From Zantedeschia hybrid cultivar (Eukaryota > Streptophyta > Magnoliopsida > Alismatales > Araceae), in the NCBI GenBank assembly GCA_030544215.1, contig JARZZO010000014.1, positions 15,658,234-15,722,233 of the forward strand: a stretch of 64,000 nucleotides of DNA. Direction: 5' to 3'. Positions 52,731-63,757 of this stretch are shown here, piece after piece (position 1 is the stretch's first letter; the number at the start of each line of letters is the position of its first letter). The notes below the pieces were generated by a model. The model saw nothing but the letters and a program-made list of their open reading frames with translations. It did not search any database and had not been told where the DNA came from. The position numbers were made by a program, and so were the translations under genes.

Positions 52731-53983
52731 GGCAATACATCAGAGTCAACCCACAAAACTTCACCATAAATAATCATATGAAAAGCATGTATTGAAATGA
52801 ATGGCCCAAAACGAAAGTGCGTTGTCGGTCAGCCCAAATCAATCAGACACATTGGTTCCCAAGCTACATAGCACCCAAGGAGGCAGATATGCCTAGTGGC
52901 TTCAGCCTACCTATCAGGCTCATCGGCACAAAGCTCAAGAATCCTCATCCCGAGGATCAGGCTACAGAAGCCTTACCAAGGGAACCCGAATCCACTATGG
53001 CCAGATTCAAGGCTCATTTAGTCCACTGTGTAGGAACAAATGGCATCGTGTCAGCACACCAATGATAGCCTCCATACCGGATCTCCCAAGGAAGCTGCTC
53101 CTACCGCAAGTTATAAAGGAAACAAAGGATGTCCTTCAAAAAGGCAATGACTCCCCCCTGCCTCTTCAAGCTCAAGACCTGTACATATGTTTTCCTCTCA
53201 ACTCGTGTTGAATTAAGCACTAGACGATTTTCTCAACGCTTGAACTTTGGGCCTGACCTTCTATCTTTTGTAGGGTGCTTGGTCCCGACCTTCCCACAAT
53301 TCACCTCATGTCCAAATCTCGCCTCCCCTCATTTCTAGTTGGGACAGTAGCAAGTATGTCAGGCATAAGGTGTGTTTGGTTCTACGTAAAATATATTTGA
53401 ATAGGAAAACTTTTTTAAAGAGAAATTAAATTACAAGAAAAATAAAACAAATGCGATCCACTCTATTTTCGGAAAACAAAAAAAAATGAAACAAAATTTA
53501 TTATTAATACTTATGAAAATATTTTTTGCTACTTTAGAAAAAGATACTAAGTCTTAGCCCATAGATGACAAAATCAAAAAAATGGGAAGTCGACAAATTA
53601 AGTTTTCTATTGACTAGAATTTTCCACATTACCAAATAAATCATTGTACTATAAATCAGAAAAAGTCTCATCCTGTCGAAACAAAAAAGACGACTAAACA
53701 TAGATAGAAAACCACGATCATGGACTATAAATTATCCCATGTCCCGGACCACTTGGGAGAGCGGAGGGCGACGGAGGGGAAGGGAGATGGGCTCTACCGC
53801 AAGCCGGGGGAACGTGAAGTGGACTCTAGGTTTTAGACTCGACATCACTTACCACTACTTGCCGCCAAAGATCAACCTTTCACCGCAATTAGAGAGAGAC
53901 CCGAGATCGGGGGAGGGCGAGTGTTGAGGTTTTAAAATCCCCTTCTCTACCGTAGGAGGAAGGGGGGTAGGGGGAAGGAACGG

Positions 53984-54040
53984 GAGAGAGAGAGAGAGAG
54001 AGAGTTAGGGAGCGGAGAGAGAGAGAGAGAGAGAGAGTCA
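53984..54040. repeat. (GA)n microsatellite, left arm
   Basis: Two (GA)n blocks; the mirrored (CT)n lies at about 55520-55552 in the right arm. Confidence 0.95.
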
Positions 54041-54434
54041 GATACTTGTAGCCTGTAGCAAAACGAAAGCTCACCGGAGAAGGACTCACTGATGATGGAG
54101 ACAAAGACGAGGAGACGCTTGCCCTCGAAAATTCTCACTGAGCATATTTCCATAAATAATCTTTCGATTAATCTACATTCGCTACTTTGATCGGACTTCA
54201 AATTTTTAACGAATAATTCATTGTAGAATTTCATACAGATAATAATTCCTTCTTTATACCTACGTATAAACAAGTTATGAAATTTTCTCTTCGTTATAAA
54301 AAACAAAATTAATAGTCAATAATATATGAGTAATTGCAGTGCAGTCTGACAATGTAAGTGCACAAATTTTTTTAATTTTTTTATTATGTAATCTTTATGC
54401 CAATACGATAGGCTTCTAATTTAATAATTTTTAA

Positions 54435-54437
<3 letters not shown>

Positions 54438-54520
<83 letters not shown>
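54438..54520. repeat. (TA)n microsatellite, left arm
   Basis: About 41 TA units close to the palindrome centre; the mirror position 55097-55130 holds about 17 units. Confidence 0.97.
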
Positions 54521-54528
<8 letters not shown>

Positions 54529-55089
54529 TATCTTTATACCATGTCGACACAATGCATCAAATATTACTCATATAAGAATGATAGACATATGAAAATTTTT
54601 TGATATACACATAATGCACAATAAGTTTTTTGTATATATTATGATTTTTAAGAGTTACTAATAAAATTTTAATATTAAAATATATAATTTTATTTTAAAA
54701 TTTAATAATTATTTAATAATAATAATAATAATAATTTAATAATGTAAGAAAAATGAATGCAAATCAGACGTCCCTCTTTGAAAAGACAATAAAATACTAT
54801 CATAATTGAATAACAAAGTAAAATCATTTTATTATAATCGTATTTTATTATCTTCTCAAAGAGGGACATCTAATTTGCATTCTTTTTATTTATATTGTTA
54901 ATATTAATTATTATTATTAATAATAAAAATATATTAAAATTTAAAATAAAAATATATTTTTAATATTAAAATTTTAACAATAACTCTTAAAAATCATAAT
55001 ATATATAGAAACTTCTTGTGCATTAGGTATCTCTTATTCTTACATGAGTAATATTTAATGTATTGTGTGAGCATGGTATAACAATAATA

Positions 55090-55134
<45 letters not shown>

Positions 55135-55518
55135 AAAAAACTATTGAATTGAAAGTCTATCTTATTGACATAAAGATTGCATAATTAAAAAAATTACACT
55201 TACACTGTCAAGTTGCACCGTAAATTACTCTTATATATTGTTGACAACTAAAACTTTTATTTATAACAAAGGAGAAAATTTCGCAACTTGTTTATATATA
55301 AGTATAAAACATAAATTATTAAATGTATGAAATTCTACAGGAAATTATTCGCTAAAAACTTGAAGTTCGAACGAAGTAGCAAAGGTAACTTAATCGAAAG
55401 ATTACTTCTGAAACATGTCCAGTGAGAACCTTCGAGGGCAAACCTTTCCTCTTCTTCGTCCCCATCCTCAGTGAGTCTACTTCTGAGAAACTTCCGTTCT
55501 GGTATTGGTTACAAGTAT

Positions 55519-55555
<37 letters not shown>

Positions 55556-56714
55556 ACTCCTCCCTCCAACCCTTTCTCCTACGACAGAAGATGAGCTTTT
55601 AAAACCTCAACACCTGCCCTTTTTAGATCTTGAACCTCTTTCTAGTTGCGGTGAAAAGTTACATCCCTAACGGTAAGTAGTAGTAGGCGATGTCGAATCC
55701 AAAACGTCGGATCCGCATCACGTTCTCCTTGACTTGCGGTAGAGTCTATCACCCTTTCCCTTCATTACCTTCCACTCTCCTATAAAGTACGGGACATAGA
55801 ATAATTTTCGATTCATGATCGTAGTTTCCTATCTATATTTAGTCGCGCTTTCTATTTCTGTAGGATAGAACTTTTTCTGATTCATAGCACAATGACTTAT
55901 TAGGTAATGTGAAAAATTCTAGAACTTAATTTGTTAACTTCTCCTTTTTTCGGATTTCGGCATCTATGGGATAAGACTTAGTACACTTTTCTAAGACGGA
56001 AAAAACTATTTTCATAACTACTAATGATAATTTTTTGTTTCAATTTTTCTTTTTTTTATCAAAAAGAAAGTGGATCGCACTTGTTTCATTTTTTTTTATA
56101 ATTTTTTTCTCTTTAAAAAAAATCTCATTCAAATAGATTACGTAGAATCAAACGCACCTTAAGTCCAGCATACTTGTTACTACCCCAACTAGAAATGGGG
56201 AGAGGCAAGGTTTGGACAAGGCATAGATTGTGGTGAGGTCGGGACCAAGCACTGGGGCTGCAAACGGGGCTGCAAATAGGCCGGAATCAAAATCGGAATG
56301 ACTGTTTCCGGTTCCAATAAGAAAAATGCATTCTGATTTTGATTCCGATTAAATCGGTAAGTAATGTTTCCGATTCCACTATCGGAACTGAAACCGGATT
56401 CCGATAATTATTGGAACTATCATTATGCTAAAATTAACATAAAAACTATAAATGAATCTGTCAATTTTTAAAGAAGGTTAAAAGGTAATTATTTTGTATA
56501 CAACAAAGGAAACAATAGTTTAAGAGAAAATGATAATGTGAGTCCAATTTCGAACTGTAAGAGAAAAAAAGAAGGATACAGAAAACATCATAAGGAGCAT
56601 TCACGTAAGAAAGTAGTCAAGTACAAATGAAATTCAATCACATAACAACAACAAGAAGACTGAAGTCTTTCAGATCGCACACATACAGACACACACACAT
56701 ACACACAGAGAGAC

Positions 56715-56826
56715 CCTCCGCCTCCGGCAACCCCCAATCTGGGGTGAAGTGCAGAGAGAGAGAGAGAGAGGGAGGCCCTCCGGCAACCCTACTCTGGGGT
56801 GCGCACACAGCCGAGCAGACACACAG

Positions 56827-56889
<63 letters not shown>

Positions 56890-57150
56890 GAGCATAACCC
56901 CGGCGCCCCCAATCTGGGGTGAGCGCGCAGAGAGAGAGAGAGAGAGGGAAGGAGGGAGGGAGGCCCTTCGGCAACCCCACTCTGGGGTGCGCACACAGCC
57001 AAGCAGATACACACACACACGCACACATACACACAGAACACACCCCCGGCGCCTCCAATCTGGGGTGAGCGCGCAGAGACGGAGAGACAGAGAGAGAAGA
57101 TACCCCCGGCGCCCCCAATCTGGGGTGAGCGCGCAGAGAGAAAGAGAGAG
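56715..57150. repeat. Six GC-rich tandem units with TCTGGGGTG core
   Basis: CCCC(A/T)ATCTGGGGTGAGCGCGCAG-type units at about 56740, 56909, 57053 and 57113 alternate with CAACCC(T/C)ACTCTGGGGTGCG units at 56785 and 56980; (GA)n, (CT)n and (CA)n microsatellites separate them. The long open frame across 56627-57232 is a product of this array. Confidence 0.9.
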
Positions 57151-57151
57151 A

Positions 57152-57153
<2 letters not shown>

Positions 57154-57195
<42 letters not shown>
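57154..57195. repeat. Uninterrupted G42 run
   Basis: Forty-two consecutive G after (GA)n, within the hAT-like element. Confidence 0.97.
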
Positions 57196-57524
57196 CTTAC
57201 CGATCGGTAGATCGGTGGTGGTACGATGCTGATCTACTACGTGCAGCCACTGACGGAGGCACCAAGGGCCTGGCGGCGCCGAAGGAGAGGAGACGCCCGG
57301 AGGAGAGGAGGAGACCGACGAGGGCAGCGCCAGCCCTTACCCTCGTCGGCTAGAGGCTCAAGGGCCGTAGGTTGGACGGCCGGGGGCGAGGGTGGACGCC
57401 GACGAGGCTGAACGCCACCGGAGAAGGATGGTTTCTTCTACCAGAGGGCAGGGCGAGGAGAGGGAACGGAGGGGGATGCTTCGGGGGCTGCGCGGTGCAC
57501 ACAGTGCGCAGATCGGGCCGAACA

Positions 57525-57771
57525 ATGCCCCACTTTGATATTAGAATAAGGAAAAAAATAAAATTATTTATTTTAGGAATAAGATTAGTTCTATTTTGAT
57601 GCGTAAACTTAGTTATACTAGTTAAAAATATCTATTCTATAAATAAGTATAATTAACAATTCTATTTGAGACCTAATAATTACTTATTTTACTTGAAATA
57701 CTTCTTATTTTGATATAAACAATTCGATATACATAATTTCGAATAACTTATTATGTTATCAAAGTGGGGGC
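57525..57771. mobile_element. 247-bp MITE
   Basis: CCCCACTTTGATATTAGAAT at the left and (inverted) CCCCACTTTGATAACATAAT at the right. AT-rich interior. Nested in the hAT-like element 56253-58021. The target duplication is not clear. Confidence 0.75.
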
Positions 57772-58107
57772 GGGTTTTATTTAGGAATGTTGCATGGTTT
57801 CTGGCTGTCAGATTCAGGTTGATCAACGGTTAAAAATTATTTTATTTAAAATTTTATTAGAATCAAATAATCGGGTTCCCATTAAGTTAATTCCAATTCT
57901 GATATACTATCAGAATATCCGATTTAGATAGTTTACTGAAATATTTTTAGGCTCCGATACCGATAATTTTAATCAAAATCAGGTCAAAAAATTATTACAG
58001 CAAGTTCCATCTACAGCCCTACCAAGCACCCTACAAGAGATGGAGGAAGGTCAGGCCCAAAGTTTGAGCATGGAGGAAATCGTCTAGTGCTTAATTCAGC
58101 AAAGAGA

Positions 58108-59150
58108 TGGAAACTGTGGATCATATGCTCTTTTATTGCGACTTTGCTACAATGGTATGGTTAACGTCCCCACTTACTTATCATTCTATCCATGATCTCT
58201 CTTCACTTTGGAACCGAATTCTATCAGGGACCGGAATTTCTTAACATTTTGTTTTGCGATTCTTTGGCATCTCTGGAAGAGCGGGTACAAGTATTACAGT
58301 CAGAAGTGCCTGCAGCAATTTTCAGTTTTGAAATACTCAAAATCATAATAAGTCTGCTCACTCTCAATTTACTGCAAAACAGACATCATGGACGACTCCT
58401 ATTCATGGTTCTCAAGCTCAATTTCGATGGAGCGACTGAAAGACACAAGGTTCTACAGGAATTATTATTCGAGATCATCTTGGCGCACCTATTTCTGGTC
58501 ATGGAAGGGTTCTCAACTCCACTGACCCTTTTATTGTTGAAGCGGTTGTACTTCTAGATGCCATGGCCATTGTTTGCATAATAGGTTATTCATAATTACT
58601 TATTCGGAATAATGTGTACTAGAATAAGGGATTTTTAAGTTTGATACTTCTGTAGAATTCACTGGCAAAATAAGAAAAATAAGTAATTCTTAGGTCTATG
58701 TTGAAATTGTTTATTCATCTTATTCTAGTATAAACAATTCTGATGTGGCATAAATTATTATGTCTATCAAATTAGAATAAACTATATCCTATAAGAATAA
58801 GATCTTTTATTCTTCTCTTATTCTCCTATCAAACTTGTGAAGATCTCAGTAGAAGGTAATGCACAAGTCCTTATTCACTATGCTCTAGGTCTCAGAGACC
58901 CTCCTTGGAAAACCCGACCTATCATTGATCAATGTCCGGCCCTTATCACTAGGCATCACATTTCCCTTCATTCTGTTCCTAGATCAGTCGATGTGTCTGC
59001 ACATTTTATTGCTAAATATGTTGTTCATTCTAGTCGGGAAGTAAACTGGTCTGCTAGTTCGTTCCCACCTGGTATTGTTAACATTGTATTAGCTGACTCT
59101 TCAGCGCTCTCTTAAACAGAATGAATTCCTCCTGTCATGTTCAAAAAGAA
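58108..59150 (+). pseudogene. LINE fragment with RNase H domain, inserted in right arm
   Basis: Starts METVDHMLFYCDFATMVW (zf-RVT end), then, across frameshifts, KLNFDGATER (first catalytic strand, FDGA), GIIIRDHLGAPI-type and VEAVVLLDAM blocks. After an AT-rich insertion (about 58575-58838) it continues VEGNAQVLIHYALGLRDPPW, HSVPRSVDVSAHFIAKY and VNWSASSFPPGI, i.e. the end of the RVT_3 RNase H fold. Ends in an A-rich tail near 59150. A LINE lineage different from copies 1 and 2, which show no RNase H domain. Confidence 0.82.
58575..58838. mobile_element. AT-rich MITE-like insertion inside the RNase H region
   Basis: Splits the RNase H frame cleanly. Ends GTTTGCATAATAGG and CCTATCAAAC are weakly inverted; the interior repeats TTATTC/GAATAA motifs. 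Confidence 0.55.
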
Positions 59151-59456
59151 AAAAAGAGTTGGGAGGAAACATATGTACAGGTCTTGAGCTTAAAGAGGCA
59201 AGGGGAATCATTGCTTTTTCCAAGGACATCCTTTGTTTCCTATATAACTTGCCGTAGGAGCAGGATCAGCTTCCTTGGGAGATCCAATATGGGGATTATT
59301 CTTGGTGTGCTGATATGATGCCACTTGTTCCTACGCAGTGGACTAAATGAGCCTTGAATCTGGCCATAATGGACTCCGGTTCCCTTGGTAAGGCTTCTGT
59401 AGCCTGATCCTCGGGATGAGGATTCCCGAGCTTTGTGCCGATGGGCCTGATAGGTT

Positions 59457-59890
59457 GGCAGAAGTTACTGGACATGAGTAACTTGATAGGTTGCACTGAT
59501 AGCTTTGTGCCGATGGGCCTGATAGGTTGCACACATTCTTAATGCAGTGGATAAATAAATAAAATTATTTTTAAAAGATTTTTTAGTGGATTTTGAGATG
59601 TCCTACATATCTGTACAGGCTAATATCTGATTGGACGATCTAAAAAAATTTAAAAAAATCAAAAATTATTATTGGGCTTGGCCCATTAAGGGTATTTACT
59701 GCTCATTGGGACTCAAGTTTTGATTTTTCAGTTTTTTATTTTTTTTGTTCAATCAGAAATCAACCTGTATAGACATATTATAAGGCACCTCGAGATCTAC
59801 CTAAAAAAAATCAAAAAATATTTTTTTATCTATTTACCCACTACACTGAGGGTTAATGTAATTGGTACTCTCGGTGCAGCAAGTACCACT
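59457..59890. mobile_element. Unpaired segment of the right arm with a MITE-like inverted repeat
   Basis: Absent from the left arm. Starts with a local duplication of TTTGTGCCGATGGGCCTGAT (59431 and 59501), then an inverted repeat CTGTACAGGCTAATATCTGA / TCAGAAATCAACCTGTATAG (59616 and 59753). Confidence 0.6.
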
Positions 59891-60100
59891 CCACTGGACA
59901 TATCTGCCTCCTTGGGTGCTATGTTAGCATAGGAACCAAGGTGCCTGATTGATTTGGGCCGGCCTTCTTGCCAACAGTGCACTTCGGTTTAGGGAATGCT
60001 GCCGGAACCAAATTACATGTTATTCATTTCAATACATGCTTTTCATATGATTATTTATGGTGAAGTTTTGTGGGTTGACTCTGATGTATACTGTATTGCC

Positions 60101-60930
60101 TTGCTTCCAATGTCCTCATAATCAAGTTTGTATTCCTTCCATAATATAACGGGGATGACACTTTGAGGTGTACAGTAGAACATGGAAGATTCGAGCGATA
60201 TATACATGTAGTCATTTTGCTTATTGTGAGCGAAGTTAAACGATGGAAAGTTTTTTTTTTTTTTTTTCTCCCCTTCTCTTAACCTTCTCATGGTGAATCT
60301 TAGATGAGTTGGATGCTCCATTAACAAACAACAAATGACGGTAGACTACAAATGATATAACACAATTTATTATTTTAAATACACATTCTAATATAAATGT
60401 ATTCCTTATAGGTATATTTAATTCGTTAAACCCATTGGGAGAGATTGTTCGGCCTATTAAGTCACAAGTAAGTCCGTACAATTAAAGATTAAGCCCCATT
60501 AGGTTCGGATTTTAAACGACAGTGTGAATGGTGTAACTTTCGGTAGAGTATCCAAGTGACATTGAAAGTTGCTATATTTTTTTTATCTAGTATTTTTTAT
60601 TTTTTTATATTTAGCATTTATTACGTTTTCAGCTTTTAGTGAGTCAAATTTATGAACCATTGTCAGGAGGTTAGCTTTGAAAAGAATTTTTTTCAAAAAC
60701 GATGAATTGTATGTCTATATTATGAATTGGACTAGACAGAAGTTCGCACGATTCATTTGTGATCCCTGTCAAGATTTAAATTAATTAGATTCAACCCAAA
60801 ACCCATTACAAACTATGACTTTCCTCTATATATTTTCTTCTTATGCTTATGGTCCTAATATCTTGGGAGAGGTTGCTGCTGCATGAGTGAAAATGATCAT
60901 TGATATGAACTCTCATTCCAACAGAAAAGA
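60101..60930. other. No recognised feature
   Basis: AT-rich sequence with a T22 run at about 60249-60270. Nothing coding seen. Confidence 0.5.
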
Positions 60931-60935
60931 TAAAG

Positions 60936-61262
60936 GGTTGTTTATTTTAAAGTAAAACAGCGTAATTTAAAATAATTGTTTTACTTTACAATGTTTTCGA
61001 TTGTTTGTAATGATGTAAAATAATGTAAAGTAAAATTATGTATAAATCTTGTCTGCTCACTAAACAACCCGATTCTTTTATTTTGATTTACAATAAAGAT
61101 CCACGGTAAATCAAAACAAGAAAATTGAAACATTTCTCTTTTATTTTACAAACAACCAAATAAACATTTTCTGATTTTAAAACAAAAAAATTTTACTTGT
61201 TTTAAAATCAGTGATTTTAAAATCGGTGATTTACAAAATTTTACATTAAAATAAACAACCCC
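60936..61262. mobile_element. 327-bp MITE
   Basis: GGGTTGTTTATTTTAAAGTA at the left and (inverted) GGGTTGTTTATTTTAATGTA at the right, 23 bp nearly perfect. AT-rich interior with TTTTAAAATCA repeats. Confidence 0.82.
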
Positions 61263-61867
61263 AGGGGATGGGAAAGTGAGAAACATGAGAAAATTCAAGC
61301 CAAGGAGACTTTTAGACAAAGTTTTGGTGCTGACCAAAGATGTATTTTGATTTATTTGATTGATTTAAGTATTTTAAAAATAATGCTATGAATTAAATAT
61401 TTAAGTTGAAATTTGGAATCCAAACTACGTACTTTAGAGGTTAAACTGTCGTTCTATATCAGACTGGGTCTATGAAATCTACACAATGGCTGAGTAATTT
61501 ATTTTTGAGCACGGATTATATGCCCGAACAAAATGATCGATCAATTCTCTATAATAGTCAATCGCTTTGCGCCAAAAGATGCAGTATAATTTAATCTGAT
61601 ACTTGACCAATTTTTAGATTATATTTTTAATATGTGACGGATCATTGTGACTTAAAATATCACATCAACTCGTAAATCATGCATAAATGTTCACTTGATT
61701 CATTAGTTGTATTCTACCACATTCCAATCAAACCTCCAGTAACAGCCATCGATATTCAGAAAATGTTGGTGAGAAACTCCGCTTACTTCTGTCTTGTCAA
61801 GTTCAGCAAAATTATATGTTGTCAAAAGAGTTAAACTTGCCGAATCGTCCAGCAATGTTTTTAATTA
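61263..61867. other. No recognised feature
   Basis: AT-rich, no coding motif. Confidence 0.5.
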
Positions 61868-62060
61868 AAAAATAATTTTTTGGAGAGTCTCAACCCATCT
61901 TACATGACTGTACAATTTAATCTTAGATCGGACGACCTTAAAAAGTTACTTTTACTGTTCATTTGAGTTTGATTTTTCATTTTTTAATTTTTTTTATCAT
62001 TTGATCTAAGATCAGATTGTATTATCACGTAAGGTGGGTTGGGCCCTCCAAAAGAATATT
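61868..62060. mobile_element. 193-bp fold-back MITE
   Basis: Left CTCAACCCATCTTACATGAC pairs with right (inverted) CCCAACCCACCTTACGTGAT; the pairing continues through ATCTTAGATC for about 45-50 bp. Loop AT-rich. Resembles the inverted repeat at 59570-59800. Confidence 0.78.
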
Positions 62061-62849
62061 ATTTATTTAAATTAAAAGAACCTCCAGACAGAGTAACACC
62101 GCCTGGTGGTGCAACAAGTTTAACTTGCTATCAAAATTGAACTCCCACAACTTTTATATCACAAGAAATGAAGTTGTCATGTGATACTACATACTAAAGT
62201 GCTTATACAAGGTGACCACTGCCTGTCTTTTTTTTCCTAGATTCACTTCCCCATCGTCTATCGATATGGATGAACATCTACCACGTAAGGCCCCCAAAAT
62301 TTATCTGCCAAGAGCAGCTAAGAACTTTAAGGGGTCACAAAGATGCAAAAATTGATAGAAAACTTTACCATCTTGGATGCCCCTTTTCTCTCGAAAAACA
62401 AATTCCAGCGACAATTTCTCTCGGGTCCGTATGGGCTGTGGATCCAACTTTACCCGAATCAACAGAAGCCTAAAGTGAAGGAGAACGTCAGAAAGCTTAC
62501 AAGCTAATCGAAATCTAATGCTTCACAAACTGAGATTTTATTAGACAGAGAAACGAAAGGCATATTATTAAAGAAGAGGAGCACACTAATCAGCCTGAGC
62601 TCGGTCATTTTTCTGTCACGTTACTCTGTTAGAGCCCAATAAACAATCTTTACGCATTGTGAACACACTGTTACCCATATGCTTAAACTATGCTGCACAA
62701 AAGGCTTTTTCAGCGCCCTTGTTTTTGCTATATGTACCATTCCTAAGCTAGTTAAATATCTGAACAGGACGCACTGATGTCAGGATCATTGAAAGTTGAA
62801 ACAATGATTCAGAAAATTAAATGGCGATTTCAACTAAAACCAGATATGA
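62061..62849. other. No recognised feature
   Basis: AT-rich. The outer start of the right-edge LTR may lie at its end. Confidence 0.4.
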
Positions 62850-63719
62850 TGCCTGATGAGGCAGAATCTGATTCGACCCATTAAAACAAGCCCAAACCCA
62901 GTTCAGCCCAGCAGCAGCAGTGGAAGGCCTTCAGGAAGCCTTCGGCCCGTTAGCGGCCCAACAACCCTCGGCCCGTAAGCGGCACAGTTGCTCCCGGCCC
63001 AACAGGCTTCGGCCCATCAGCGGCCCACCAGCCTTTGGCCCGTGAGCGGCGCAGTAGCCCTCGGCCTAACAGGCTTCGGCCCATCAGTGGCCCAACCTCC
63101 TTCGGCCCAACAGCCGTATTCGGCCCACTCCGGTGGAGAATTAGGCACTATGGCAGTTTACCAGTAAGCTCGGAACATAGTCCTATATCGGCTTTCACCG
63201 TTAACCATCCTCTATCCTCCGCTATAAATACACCGCTATTTATTACCAAAGGTATGTCTCCGAGACCCTCAAGGACCATAGTCCAAATAGCATTAAAGCT
63301 ACTCTTTGCCTTCTGAATCGAATCTTCTTCAGAAGCTAACTTGACCGTCGGAGGGGGTTCCTAAGGGCCGAAGTCCGGGACTCCTGCTGACTGGTTTCTT
63401 CTTCTTTCCCTCCTGCAGGGGCTCGGTTCGAATCATCGCCGACCTCCCCGAATCGGTCTCGGCCGCCGACCTCGAACTTCTCCCACCGGTCTCGACGCCG
63501 TGCGCCGACTGCCCCTCGACCGAAGGAGCCTCGGCCCCACTCTCCGGGTACAAGTCAGCCTCCGACCGAGCCACTCTCGGCCTCAGACCTTCGGCCGCGC
63601 CTCTGCCTCCATCACCTTCTGGATCCCTGTCGGGCCTCTTTTATCGATCCGACCCAGCTCCGGATCCCAGAAACTTCGGATTCCAGCTTCGGAATCCGGT
63701 CGTGATAGCTTCGGCTACA
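62850..63719 (+). mobile_element. 5' LTR of a Ty3/gypsy-type element
   Basis: Ends CGGCTACA five bases before the primer site. TATAAATA at 63223-63230. The upstream part holds CGGCCCA repeats. The outer boundary is uncertain. Confidence 0.7.
62935..63130. repeat. Degenerate TTCGGCCC(A/G) repeats in LTR U3
   Basis: About ten TCGGCCC(A/G)-(T/A)CAGCGGCCCA-like units of roughly 20 bp upstream of the TATA box, interrupted by substitutions. Confidence 0.8.
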
Positions 63720-63724
63720 TCACG

Positions 63725-63742
63725 TGGCGCCGTCTGTGGGAA
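63725..63742 (+). other. Primer-binding site
   Basis: TGGCGCCGTCTGTGGGAA, a site used by many plant gypsy elements, five bases after the LTR end. Confidence 0.85.
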
Positions 63743-63757
63743 ACAAACAAACAAGTC

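Larger units (their letters stand above)
56253..58021. mobile_element. hAT-like element (1.77 kb) in the right arm
   Basis: Ends TGGGGCTGCAAAC and (inverted) TAGGGCTGTAGATGG, with a perfect 8-bp duplication CCAAGCAC (56245-56252, 58022-58029). The uninterrupted counterpart is visible in the left arm at about 53270. Contains subterminal CGGAAT/ATTCCG repeats, a tandem array, a G42 run and a nested MITE, but no transposase. Confidence 0.9.
52731..60100. repeat. 7.4-kb imperfect palindrome with about 2-kb arms
   Basis: Left arm 52731-54818 is matched in reverse complement by 54819-60100. Anchor pairs: GGCAATACATCAGAGTCAAC (52731) with GTTGACTCTGATGTAT (about 60075); the CATCCCGAGGATCAGGCTAC block (52947) with 59397-59416; CTTTGGGCCTGACCTTC (53245) with 58049-58066; GGGTGCTTGGTCCCGACC (53274) with 56236-56251 across an insertion; AGACGTCCCTCTTTGA (54767) with 54861-54876. 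The right arm is enlarged by three insertions (56253-58021, about 58108-59150, about 59457-59890). Net arm lengths then agree (about 2.0-2.1 kb). Identity looks like 80-85 percent. Confidence 0.92.

Noticed and set aside
52817..53065. 82-codon plus frame with a relative at 59296-59532 on minus
   Set aside because: The conservation between the two is explained by the palindrome arms; no recognisable protein family and no intact start context shared. Kept as part of the palindrome only.
56627..57232. 201-codon open frame on plus, with overlapping long frames on minus
   Set aside because: Produced by GA/CT/CA microsatellites and GC-rich tandem units within a hAT-like element; residues are runs of Ser-Leu, Arg-Glu and Gly.
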